The position numbers were made by a program, and so were the translations under genes. Of a stretch of DNA of 64,000 bases, positions 45,201 through 55,915 are shown one piece after another. Below the pieces are notes generated by a model. The model saw nothing but the letters and a program-made list of their open reading frames with translations, had not been told where the DNA came from and did not search any database. Source of the DNA: Immersiella caudata (taxonomy: Eukaryota > Ascomycota > Sordariomycetes > Sordariales > Lasiosphaeriaceae); assembly GCA_030512335.1 (NCBI GenBank), contig JAULSU010000002.1:3100001-3164000 (forward strand). Reading direction: 5' to 3'. Numbering within the stretch: the first letter of the stretch is position 1; each line of letters begins with the position of its first letter.

Positions 45201-46584
45201 GCGGAATCACAAGGCTTCCAATGCGCTGCCTTCGATCCCCCTTCTCTCCTGGCAGCCGTGATCGTTCGATGCCCTATTAATGGGAAACTGTCTGTCCGGG
45301 ACCTTGCTGCTCGATGTGCAACCATGACTAGTAGGCACCAGGATACGCTCTCTCAAGACGCACCAGGGCAATAGTTGCATGTTTCCATGTCTCCGAAGGG
45401 ATTCGGGCACTGGGCCAAGCCCTCGGGTTTCCCATCCAAGGTAGGCAGCTCGTCTTTGTCGTGCGTGCATCACACACCGTCGGAAGATGGTGTCGACACC
45501 ACAAAACAAAATAGGCGGGAGTACCAAAATGTGCAACTCTGACCGACCAAACCGACAAGACACCGCCCCAAACGCCTCGATGCACGGCCTCTCAGGCTGA
45601 AGTGCCCGCTGAAAATTTCTTGGTAACACCGAGTCCATTGTCGTTCGGAAGACGGGTTGCCATCCCCGTCTGAGAAGGAAGATGGGTGCAGACCAAGAAC
45701 GGTGAGTTGTGCGCGGTTTTTAGACTGTCGCATACATAATATTGGCAACTCTGCGTGTCTAGGCGGCCGTCTTGCACATGCAATCCCGCCAAAGAAGTTA
45801 GAGCAGATGTGCGGCAGTTATCGTGAGGGAAGGAGGAGCATCTGCGTCGACGGCGGCCGAGGTGATTGGGTTTCTTGGTGGGGCCCAACTTTGGGTACTC
45901 GACGAGGTCATGTGGCTCTCGGTCACCTGTACCGCAAGGGCACGAAACATGGCGTGCTTTCTCTTCACCTCACCTCCTCACGTTGCCGCTGTGTATTTTT
46001 GCTGTGTTAGACCTGGCCTTTGCTTCCAACATTCGATAACTTGCGTCTGTCTACTGCAGGCGAGTTGCGGCGCGATTTGAGCTCATTGGTTACGACTTGC
46101 CGCCTTTTGACGTTCCCAACTGTCGACGCGGGATGATAAGAACCTTATTTGCGCTAGACTGCCGACCAGGAGCGTTCCGAGCCGCGGCGCTAACTATCTG
46201 ACCAACCGGCGCCGAATGTCGGTGGCGCGGACTGGCGGCCGCCGTGTACGTGCCCCGGACGCGCAGTTACACAAGACCGACTTGAGATAGTAGGTATCAA
46301 TGACATTTATGCTATGGTATATACTCCGTGCTTGAACTCGCTAACAAATGTCCAGACCCCCTCCCATGAGCCCCAAACGCCAAACAAGCAGTTATCAGGA
46401 AATCCCGCCTTTGCCCCCGTTCCAAAACCGCAATCCCAATAGGCCGTCAGCGCCATGGCCATGGCGCATCATTAACCCCCCCCCCCTTTCTCAGAGAGCC
46501 TTTGCCTTATCTAGCATAGGCCATGCGTGGCCAGCAGTTCCAACACGTTCGAAAAAATCACCACATGGCACCACTCTTCACATC
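42279..46584. other. 4.3-kb gene-poor region
   Basis: This lies between the GMC fusion start (minus) and the glutamate dehydrogenase stop (minus), so it holds the former's promoter and the latter's 3' UTR. It includes a GT repeat near 42,597-42,609 and a (CTG)8 tract. A 367-codon plus-strand frame at 43996-45099 has no recognisable domain and a composition like its surroundings; I do not call it a gene. Confidence 0.45.
42841..42864. repeat. (CTG)8 trinucleotide repeat
   Basis: Eight perfect CTG units in non-coding sequence about 560 bp upstream of the GMC-hydrolase start codon. Confidence 0.95.
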
Positions 46585-48122
46585 TTAGAGCTTCGCCCAC
46601 CAGTCACCCTGGTCGTGCATGGCCCTCGCGACCTTTACAAAGCCGGCAATGTTGCTTCCGGCCACCAGGCTGGGAAGTTCACCCTCGGCGGAAGGAACGT
46701 ACTCTTTGGCCGTGGTGAGACCCTGCTCGAATGCGTTCTTCATGATCACCTTGAGCTTCTCATCAACCTCCTCCCTGGTCCACGCAAGGCGCTGGCTGTT
46801 CTGACCCATCTCCAGACCGGAGACAGCAACACCACCGCAGTTGGCAGCCTTTCCTGTAAGTGTATTAGCATTCGTACTCTCCTCTTGTGTGCGGTCAGCG
46901 TGTTACATACCAGGAGCATACCAAGCAGCGGAAACCTGCGTCTCCTTGCGGGTGGCCTCAAAAGCCTCGATGGCCTCCTGGGTGCAGCCCATGTTGGAGC
47001 CTTCGGCAATGAACTTGGCGCCAGCGGCGATCAGGCCCTCGGCCTCCTCCTTGCTGACCTCATTCTGGGTCGCGCAGGGAAGAGCGATGTCGACCTGGCC
47101 GACGTGGAGCCAGGGGCGAGCACCCTCGATGTACTTGAGGTTGTCCTTAGCAGCATAGCTGGTCAGGGACTGACGGTCCTCCTTGAGGGAAGCAATGGCC
47201 TCGATGTCCTCGACAGTGACCTCGCCGACGAGGGCGCCCTTGGAGTCAGAGAGGGAGATGACGGTGGCGCCGAGCTCCATGGCCTTCAGTGCGGCGTACT
47301 GGGCGACGTTGCCGGAGCCGGAAATGGCGACCCGCTTGCCCTTCCAGTCGCCAGCACCGGCATACTCGAGCATGTGGCCAACGTAGTAGATGAGGCCGTA
47401 CCCGGTGGCCTCGGGGCGGATCAAGCTACCACCCCAGTTGAGGCCCTTACCGGTAAGGACACCCTCCCATGCGTTCTTGGCCTTGCGGTACGCACCGAAC
47501 AGGTAGCCGATTTCGCGCCCGCCCACACCGATATCGCCGGCCGGAACGTCGGTGTTGGCACCGATGTGCTTGGAGAGCTCGGCCATGAAGGACTGGCAGA
47601 ATCGCCTGATCTCATTGTCGCTCTTGCCCTTGGGGTCGAAGTCGGCACCACCCTTGCCACCACCCATCATCACTAGCAATTCACAGTCAGCGATTGCCCC
47701 GAGTGAGGGGGTCGCGGTGCCTGTTGCTCGCACTTACATCCTGTGAGGGCATTCTTGAAGATCTGCTCGAAGCCGAGGAACTTGAGACTGTCGGGCTGCG
47801 TCAGCGTGTGCCCCTTATCTACTGCCCGTTCATTGCTACTGTCAACCTACATGGACAAGTTCACGGTGGGGTGCAGTCTGAGACCGCCCTTGTAGGGGCC
47901 AAGGGCCGAGTTGAACTGAACACGGTATCCCCGGTTGACCTGGAGGTTGCCGGCATCGTCCTCCCAGACGACACGGAACTGGATGACACGCTCGGGGATG
48001 GCGGAGACCTTGAGTGCGATCCTGTACTCGGGGAACTTCTCAAAGAGGGAGCTGTTCTCGAGGGTGCTCGCGAGCTCGTTGTAGGCCTGTTCAAACTCGG
48101 GCTCGGAGGGAACGTGAGACAT
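46585..48122 (-). CDS. gdhA: NADP-specific glutamate dehydrogenase
   Basis: Assimilates ammonium in the cytosol: 2-oxoglutarate + NH4+ + NADPH gives L-glutamate. Four exons, 48122-47851, 47787-47738, 47672-46911 and 46853-46585, give 450 residues, the size of fungal hexameric NADP-GDHs. Introns are 63, 65 and 57 bp; exon 2 is only 50 nt. The substrate domain has YKGGLRLHPTVNLSILKFLG and the GGGKGGADFDP block with the reactive lysine (Lys-114). Next come DVPAGDIGVGGREIGYLFG and GGSLIRPEATGYG. The Rossmann domain carries the SGSGNVAQYAALKAMELGA dinucleotide motif. Asp-Ser-Lys after the second strand (LSDSKG) fits the NADP-linked class. The C-terminus (ARAMHDQGDWWAKL) is complete. The ATG at 48122 gives the conserved MSHVPSEPEFEQAY start. 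Regulation by nitrogen source (GATA factors) is expected from the family, but I did not identify decisive sites. Confidence 0.97.
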
Positions 48123-51100
48123 GATGGTGAGACGATTGAAGGATCCGGGATGGTCTACTTGTTTGTTTGCGAAAGGAGGGAGGGAGGGGGGCCGTTGATG
48201 ATCTTGTGGATATCGCTCTTGGCTCGTTCTCTTTATATGTGTGGGAAGATGCTGAGACGATGCTGGGCAGGAAGACAAGTGCGCAACGACAAGTGGAATG
48301 GCAACGGGGAGGGTAGGTATATATGGGAAAAGGTAGCGGCGGGGGGCAGGGGTCGAAGGCGACGTCGAGAAATGGGACCAGAGAGATGTTACCTGGCCTC
48401 CCGCGCCCTAGTCTGGGCTCAAGTTGCGGGTGCGTCGCGGGCGACAGGATTCAACAGCTGTAAAACCCATATCTCCATGCCCGGACCTGGCGCCGACCTG
48501 GAGAGGGTCACACCCGGAGCGCAGTACACGGGGGGCACCCCTGTGGGGGACAAATGGTCTGGGTTGCAAGGAGCTGCCGGTATTCGGTCGCCCCGCAGCG
48601 CAGCGTCTGCCGTGTCCGCGGTTTGCCAGAATGGATGCGCTCTCACACACACAACTCATGGAATTGACACACCAACACAGCATTTTTTTTTCCTCACCGG
48701 GTGATCTCGCTCAGCCAACGAGTTTCAGCTGCGATATTTTTTTGTCCCTCAGACGCGTCTGGAAGGATGATGACGCTGATCTGCAGTGCCCTTTGGGCTG
48801 TCACATCATCACCGGCCGTGTTCGCAGCACGCAAAGCTTATCAGCCAGCCGATTAGCAGTGATTGCCCCGCCATTGCATCGAGCGACTGGGGTTAGCATG
48901 TGTGCCCGCCTCTCGCGGCCTCGCTCGCTGCTAAGCAAGTACCATAGTAAGTCGTTGAGCGGTTTGTGGCCACTTCGGCTAGAACCGACTCGCGTGCGTT
49001 TCTTCCATTTCCATTCAGTGGAACCAAATCGGCGGACCAATCCAACCACGGGCCGGCTGGGCCTAAGGAGCTTATCCGAGAGAATCGATTGGTCGCCTCG
49101 CCGTGCTTCCAGCGAGGAGATGGATCGAGCTTCGCGGCGCTGTGTTGCGGATTCCACTAACGCAGCTGGAGGCTAAAATGGCAAACCAGCGCTAAATGGC
49201 CGAGGGAGGGTGGAGAGAGGGGAAAAGGCCCGTAGGTTGCCTTCCGGAAAGTTATCGTGGCTATTGGCGATGGAGCGGCGACGCCGCTGAACGCCTTCCG
49301 ATGTCGGCTCCGCTCTGGCGCCTCCTGGGTTGCCCGCACAGAAAGGGTCAGCCTTGCTACTGGGTCGGAGGTAAAGGCAGGGTATCCCCAAGTGGGAGGA
49401 TGGATGCTGTCGTCAATAGAAACTGCTAAGAGGTTGGGACTGAGCTGTGATTGGGCTGACGCGGAGATAGGCATTTTCGGAAGCTACTTTTTTTCCTTGT
49501 TCTTTGAGGCTTTTGTGGTCTGTTTCTGTCGCGCAGCGGGTCTTTTTTTTTTTTCAGACAGGCCTGGCCCTGGTTAGCTGAAGGAGGCTAACAGGACCCC
49601 TGAAGAAATGGCGTATTGGATGGGTTGGGGGAAATGTTACAGTGCATGGAACTGGAGACTCCGACAGGACGGGTGGGACCCCTCATTACCCCTCTCGGTG
49701 TCGTGGAAGAGAGCTGCTTCGTTAAATTGGATGTTTGATGGGGGGGGGAGGGCGAGATCTGCACACACATGACATAATATGATGTGGTGCGAGGGGATTT
49801 GATGTGGTGTTTATATTACGGGCGGTTTGCACGCTCGAAGCTGCCATTGGAAGGGAAGGATGATCATGCCTGCCCGGCGATGAGCGATCGCTAATGGTAA
49901 GTCCCTCATTGCCTAGCCTGCGTGGTGAGATGCGGACGGATGCCGGTGTTGGGGAGTGAGGTCGGTCGTCTGGGAATGGTCCGAGGTCTCGCGGTCGTGG
50001 GGGTCAGTGGCAGGTTGAACGGCCCAGATTCATCATTGGGTGCCTAACTCGGTCAGCTCTGGGGTTGCTCGGCAGGCAAATATGACTGGCCAGCTGCAAC
50101 TTATAACCAAATATTTATATAACAAAGGCCAAGCAAGAGTGTCACAGAATGGATTGGCCAATCGAAGCGCGGCGCTCTCGGGCTCAGTTCAATCTCGCTG
50201 CTGGCTGAGGTGGGTTTTTGGCGGCAGCCGGTGACGGAGACACAGAGGCAAACGGTGAAATGTATTTCTCCTCGGGAAATCAAAGCCGACGGGCCTGTTT
50301 GGCTGGTGCTACGCTGAGGACGCCGTGTTCGGGATGTGGGTTTGGTGATGAATTCGGTCCGTTGTCGCCGTGTAAATACCACCTACCGTCGTGGTTGGCC
50401 ACGACGTGAACTTGGCCTTCCATGTCGCCGTGTCCGCGAAAGGCACTGGAAGTCCTGACTGGACGTTGAACTCGTAGGACAATGCGATGAGGTCCTTGAG
50501 TAGATTTGAATTCTTGGCGGGTAGGTATGAGCGGAAAGCAAAACTTAGTTAGCGTTCCCGGTATTGAAGACACGAAGCCGAGACTAAGGAAAGAGTAGGT
50601 AGGGTACGTATCCTGCACCTCAGCACTCGCTATACATGGCGATGTGGGGTTTCTAAAAGGAGACCGCGCTCACTGGAGCTGGCAGTGGAAACACCAAGCC
50701 AAGGCTAGAACGCTGTCGACAACAAGGCGCTTCTCTAATATTTCCAGACCCGTTGTTAGCGTGCTCGGCACTGGTGGCATCGAGATCAAGCTGAAGCCAA
50801 GATAGGGCTGGATACCGGGATAGTATGGCCAGCTGGGATATTATCACACTCCGTCAAGGTGCTCAGCCGCCGTTTGCAGGTCGCCTCGGGAGTGGCCGGG
50901 TAGTGAAGTATGTAGCTACGTATCCTTACAGTCACCGTGCCATACCCCAGGTCGACGGTACGGCACCGAGGCACTTCTATACACCTATGCCGGCCTTTTA
51001 CGCTCAGCTCTGGTTGTGATAAGGTGCGGTACGAAGGCCTAGCGCTCGCATTGCGCCCTCGCATTACGCATTCACCCACTCGGGTTGCGCCCTCGACGAT

Positions 51101-51750
51101 CAACCACGCCTTACACACTCCGGCGTATGCACCCCGGATAACCTAAATCACACGCCTTGTCGCCGAGATGGTTCCAAGCACTCGTGGGGCTTATCACGGA
51201 ACAAGTCACGTTCCTCCGTCTCATCGTTAGTCATCTCATATCTCTCTATTTCCGCTATCACCCAAGGTACATACACCACCAGACAAGAAGCAAACGTAGT
51301 GCAGACCGTGACCATCGCGCAGCGGGTATCTCCCCTCCTGTCTTCTCTAATTAAACAAAAACAAAACCAAGCAAAAACACAGGCCAAAACACAACAAGCA
51401 GTCTCGACAAGGTATATAGATTATATACAGGCTATAGAGTGACCGATCGATCGATACCTCAGCCAGAAGAAGCGAAGTTCAGCGAGATAAGAAGTCGATA
51501 AGCGACTCAGATGAAAGATAAAGAGAAAAGACTATGAGGGATATTTGAAAAATAATAGGGAACCGCAGGAAAGATATCTGGGTGGGAAGATGGAGGGTTT
51601 TTGAAATATTTGTCTTGTCTATGCAATGTTTTTTTTGGCGTCTGTCTTCCCGCCCCAAAAATGCTTTTCCTGTTCTGTCACACGCCGAGCCCGCTTTCCT
51701 TTTCCCAATTGGCGTGACCATAATCCATTATGCCTCAAACGCGCTGCCAC
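48123..51750. other. 3.6-kb region upstream of glutamate dehydrogenase
   Basis: Holds the glutamate dehydrogenase promoter and the 3' end of the ferritin-like gene. No recognisable protein is encoded. Poly-T/poly-G runs occur at 48,685-48,692, 49,543-49,554 and 49,740-49,748, and TAGGTA-type motifs near 48,312 and 50,588. Confidence 0.45.
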
Positions 51751-52769
51751 TTACGAGACCTGCATCACCATAGGGCCGGCCAGGATGACGTCATCGGTCA
51801 GGACACCGTTAAGTGGCGAGGCGCTGGCGAGGTTAACATAAGTGATGCCGCTGAGACCCTGTGGGATGGTGCAGGCGCCGTTGACGAAGTCGCTGAAAGC
51901 GGTACCGCCGGGGAGACCACCGGTGGTGAAGGCGCAGCTGGTGGCCTGGGCCGAGGCATCAGACTGGAGCTGGATCGTAGCGCCAGCCTGGAGAGCGGCG
52001 GCGTCCTGGCCAGCGGCCATGGTGAGAGTAGGGAAAGCAGTCAGGATGAGATTGCTTCCCTCGGGGCAGCTGGCGATGAAGGGCGCAGCGAGGGAGAAGA
52101 CCTGCTTGGCCGACAGGGGGGTGTCGAACGCCTGCGGCACGGCAATGATCTTGCTGGCGGCGCGGATGAACGACTGGTGACGAGCCTCAACCGTGAGAAT
52201 AGTGGCAGCGGTGGTGAGGATGCCGGGGTCGGCCACAAGGGTGCTGGCGCCGAGGTAGGCGGACACACCGACGTTCTCGAGGACGGCGGCGGTGCCGACC
52301 ATGCCAAGGGCATCGGTGAAGCCAAAGTTGTACTGGCACGCCTGCACGGGTTGGACACCAGCCTGAGCGATAGCACCTTGCAAGAGAACAACATGGGCCT
52401 CCTCCGTCTTGCCGATGTTTGTCAAATCGTCGATCTCCTGCTGTGTGAGGCCGAGGGCGGTGAACTGCTCAGGTGGAAACTGGGCAAAACCTTGTCGGTA
52501 GAACTCGGACTCGAGGTGCTCGAGAGTGAGGGCGCTGCGTAGAGGTTAGCTATCTAGCTCTAGAATTTCCATGGGGAAGTGCATGTTGCTTACAATTGGA
52601 GGATATCGATATCTGTAAGGCCCAACGCCGCGGCCGCTGCGTTCTGGCGCCTCATTACGTTGTGGATCTTCATTTGCGCGGGCGTCAACTTGGGAGCGGC
52701 CGGTGCTGCGGAACCCAAAGCGGCCAACCCTGCCATGACCGTCCCGACTGTCTTGATGATGGAAGGCAT
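51751..52769 (-). CDS. Secreted ferritin-like domain protein, Rds1-type
   Basis: Two exons, 52769-52594 and 52534-51751, with a 59-bp intron (GTAAGC, CTAAC, CAG), give 319 residues. The N-terminus (MPSIIKTVGTVMAGLAALGS) is a signal peptide with likely cleavage after the AlaSerAla-like stretch at about 20-22. The mature protein is a four-helix ferritin-like domain. Candidate di-metal ligands are visible as repeated Glu/His motifs: LTLEHLESEF (Glu-64, Glu-67), KTEEAHVVLL (Glu-103/104, His-106), VLENVG (Glu-145) and TVEARHQSF (Glu-175, His-178). The C-terminal third is Ala/Ser/Thr-rich beta-type sequence. This is the fungal family that includes S. pombe Rds1, a stress- and starvation-responsive protein. 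Whether it binds iron is not established. The TAA stop at 51751-51753 lies within a GTAAGT string that could act as a splice donor, so the extreme C-terminus is less certain. Confidence 0.88.
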
Positions 52770-55700
52770 TTTGATCGTTTCTGATGAACCCTAGTTTTCC
52801 CTTGATTTCCCTCTGCTCTTTCTCCTTTTTCTCTCGAAACTTGCTCTGACGCTGAAGAAGCAAAGACCAGCCTAGCTGTCGAATAGTCGAAGTGAAAGTA
52901 TTGATATTAAAAAAGATATTATGTATGACAAGCAGTCGTCGTCGATGTGTTGGAACGAGGGAGGTTCAAGTGAGAGACAGGACAGACCGAGCTGCTTGAA
53001 GGAGAGTGAAAGCAGACCAGCGCTTTGGAGGGAGGGTGAGGAGAGGAGGCGAAGTGAATGCAAGCGTCGATGGCTGTGAAAAGGAGAGGAAGAAGAAGGG
53101 GCGAAAACTCATGCAGGTGGGAAACGGGCATGGATAAAGATGGGAGACGGCCATCTGCCAAGACCCTTCGCCAGCACTGGCGGCTCGTCAACGTTCCGGA
53201 CCCGCATCTTCACTTGGGCGCGGGCGTGGGCAATGCGCGGGGGCCGGGTGCAGGAGGGTAGGAAAGGGGAAAGGGGGGGGGGCAAACCCTTGAACGGGGC
53301 TACGGGGTACGAGGGGGGGGGGAAGGATGGGCACGGGAGGGTTCGAGCGTTCGAACTTCGGAGCATGGCCAAGATAAGCCCAGCGCTCTTCTTGGTGTGT
53401 TCTGCCGGGATGTTCAGATGGCAGGAGCGTGAGTGCGATGGATGGTTGCGAGGGAAGGAGCGGCGGGTAGGAGGGGGAGATCTTGAGTGTTTCGTTTACT
53501 CGACCCCTGGCTGCGACGCGCAGCAACGGCGAGCCGGCGCCGTGCCTGCGTGGGCTGCGGGGCACCCGTCGTCGGGATTCTGTTCTCCTGGGCTCGCCTG
53601 GGTGTGAGGCTCAAGATGCGGCCAATAGGGAAAAGGTGAAGTGACCTAAACTTGGGATGAATGTGTAGGCCCCCTGCTCGGGATCCGGGAAGCGCTTTGA
53701 GATGGAGGAAGTCCCTGGAAGAGCCGCGGGGCGGGAGTTGGCCGCAGAGCCCCCCCCCCGGCCAAGCCCTGCGTGCAGGGCCAAGGCGTCGCACGGGGAA
53801 CCCCATCCCAGGGGTATCTCTAACGTTGGCGCCCACGGTTCTCGTCTCAGCCATGTTTCAATCACCACGGATGCTGTTTTCGCACTTCTTTTTCCGCCGC
53901 CATGCTGCCCTTCTGCGACAACGACAATTCGCTTCCGATCAATGCGCACGCGCGACAGAAACTCCAAGGTGACGGGGAGCCCTGCTAGCCACTCTGCATC
54001 GAGACCTCGGCCAAGCGGCCAAAGCCACTGCCTACGCTGCGACCTCGCTCCATCTGGTTCGTTGCTCTGCCGAACCGAGATAAGGTTTGGTTTGTGTTTG
54101 CAGTGCGGAGACAACTTTAGATGTCTTTGAGTCGGTGCTAGCTGGGACTAACGTTAGTGTGATGATGCACTTGCGGCCGGTCTAGGCAGGGCCTTCAGGT
54201 ATCTTGCTGCACACGTGCCGCCAGCTCGCGATTTGATGATTCTGCAAGGGGGGCCCAAGTGGTCGCACTTTGGAGCGTTTGGATGGCGGTTCTCCCCTCG
54301 CAAGACGGGCACTACTATATTTGGTTCTTGGATTCCGTACATGGGCGCGTCAAAATCTCGTTTGCCGTCTAGCCCTACGTGTGAAGAGCACCTATGGTGC
54401 GGTCTTCCTCACGCATCCGCAATGAAAGCTAAGTTTGTGTGCCTCCAAGAATAGTCAAGGCCCATGACGGCGACCCGCAACGTGAAGATTGGAAGGTGGC
54501 AGCCGAGATCTTGGGTTGTTTGAGACAGCCACCTTAAATTTACCCAGATCCCTCCCCCGCAGGTCCCTCCGATTCAGATGCTTGCATGTCCGACTCCCAC
54601 CTCCCGCCTTAGCCCCAGTGATGAGGTACCATCGCCAAGGCTAAGACGTCGTGTATGCAAATTCGATTCATGCCCTCGCCTCTTTGGCCTGTCTCCAACC
54701 TGGTTTCATGAAACCTCGTCTCAAGACCCCACAGGGAGATGGCAACGAATAAGCGAGGGCCCATGTTTTTGGGCGCCCTACGTTGTTTGGAGACTCCTTG
54801 TGGCCATCACCTCTTGATGAGGGCGATCACAATGAGTGCAACAACCCACGAGAAACAAACCAAATGCCCACTTGCGCCTGACGTTATCTGCGAAGAGGAA
54901 GTCATGTCCACTACAACCCATGGTGGATTCGAGACAGCGCCGCTGAAGAGAGCCCCGTCAAGGATCCTCAACACCGGGAGAAATGAACGTCGCGACGGGA
55001 GAAAAGACCAAACCGTCCCAATATTCAAGTCGCGAGCCGCATCTTCGGAGTCGGAACAATTTCGTCTTGACAACCCCCAACCCCCATCCCCCCTTTCCAT
55101 CCCACATGGAGCACAATGCCCAATCCTGTCCTGCCTAAGATGCATGCGCAGACACTCCCAGCTTCTGCCCTACCTATCTAGCAAGGTATCCCGTCCCTCA
55201 CCTTAACCTGCCCCAATAAGCAGCCTGAGGCCAAGAAGTCTCACATCTGCCGATCATCCAGCATCGCCATGTTCCGAACTCTCACTCCGTTCTCTGTGGG
55301 GGGCCGGAACTTCGACAGAACCACGCCCGTACTTCCATGCCCGCAGCTTAGATTAGCGGATCAACCTCTTGGTGTCGGAGACTTATTCCGGACTTGCGTC
55401 GGCAACCGCTGCGTCTCCAAGTCCCGCGATGCCGTGTTACACCCCCAAATTAGCCTGTGCATCTTGAGAGAGCTATGAAACTGAGCTACCAAGCACATCA
55501 TTCCTTTTCAGCGTTGCAGCTCTTTGTGTGCGTAGAAGCCAGATTGAATTCTTGAGTTATTAGACCGGCCTTTCGTTATCTCGCCCTGACTCCTTTCTCT
55601 CTCTCATCTTCCGTCTCCCCTTTTTGATCTTTGCACTCACCAAGCAAACGTCGTGAATACGTCGAAATTTGTAACGCTGCTGATAAACATGCCACCTCCA

Positions 55701-55915
55701 CCCCCAAATGCAACGACTATCAACAAATATATTCCGTCATCAGCTGTTCCGTCCACCGGAGAACACTGCCTTGGGTCAATCTTCCTCGTGTGTTCCCTTT
55801 CGTGCACTGCTTCATCTCGATCCTTCTCATCCGCTCCCGTTCACAAGTATATCTATAGCATCCGGTGAGGCGGTACCATGAGCTCTCAACTGGTAATCCA
55901 AACGGTTGAAGTGGC
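52770..55915. other. 3.1-kb gene-poor region
   Basis: Upstream region of the ferritin-like gene (minus) and downstream region of SSD1 (minus). Overlapping short frames only. G- and C-homopolymer runs occur near 53,272-53,281, 53,313-53,322 and 53,750-53,760. No gene recognised. Confidence 0.45.

Noticed and set aside
37741..48122. Possible metabolic gene cluster (GMC oxidase-hydrolase plus glutamate dehydrogenase)
   Set aside because: The genes are 4.3 kb apart, one is housekeeping, and there is no backbone synthase, P450, transporter or cluster regulator nearby.
46348..48704. Two long plus-strand frames (442 and 336 codons) over the glutamate dehydrogenase gene
   Set aside because: Antisense shadows of a gene with unmistakable glutamate dehydrogenase motifs.
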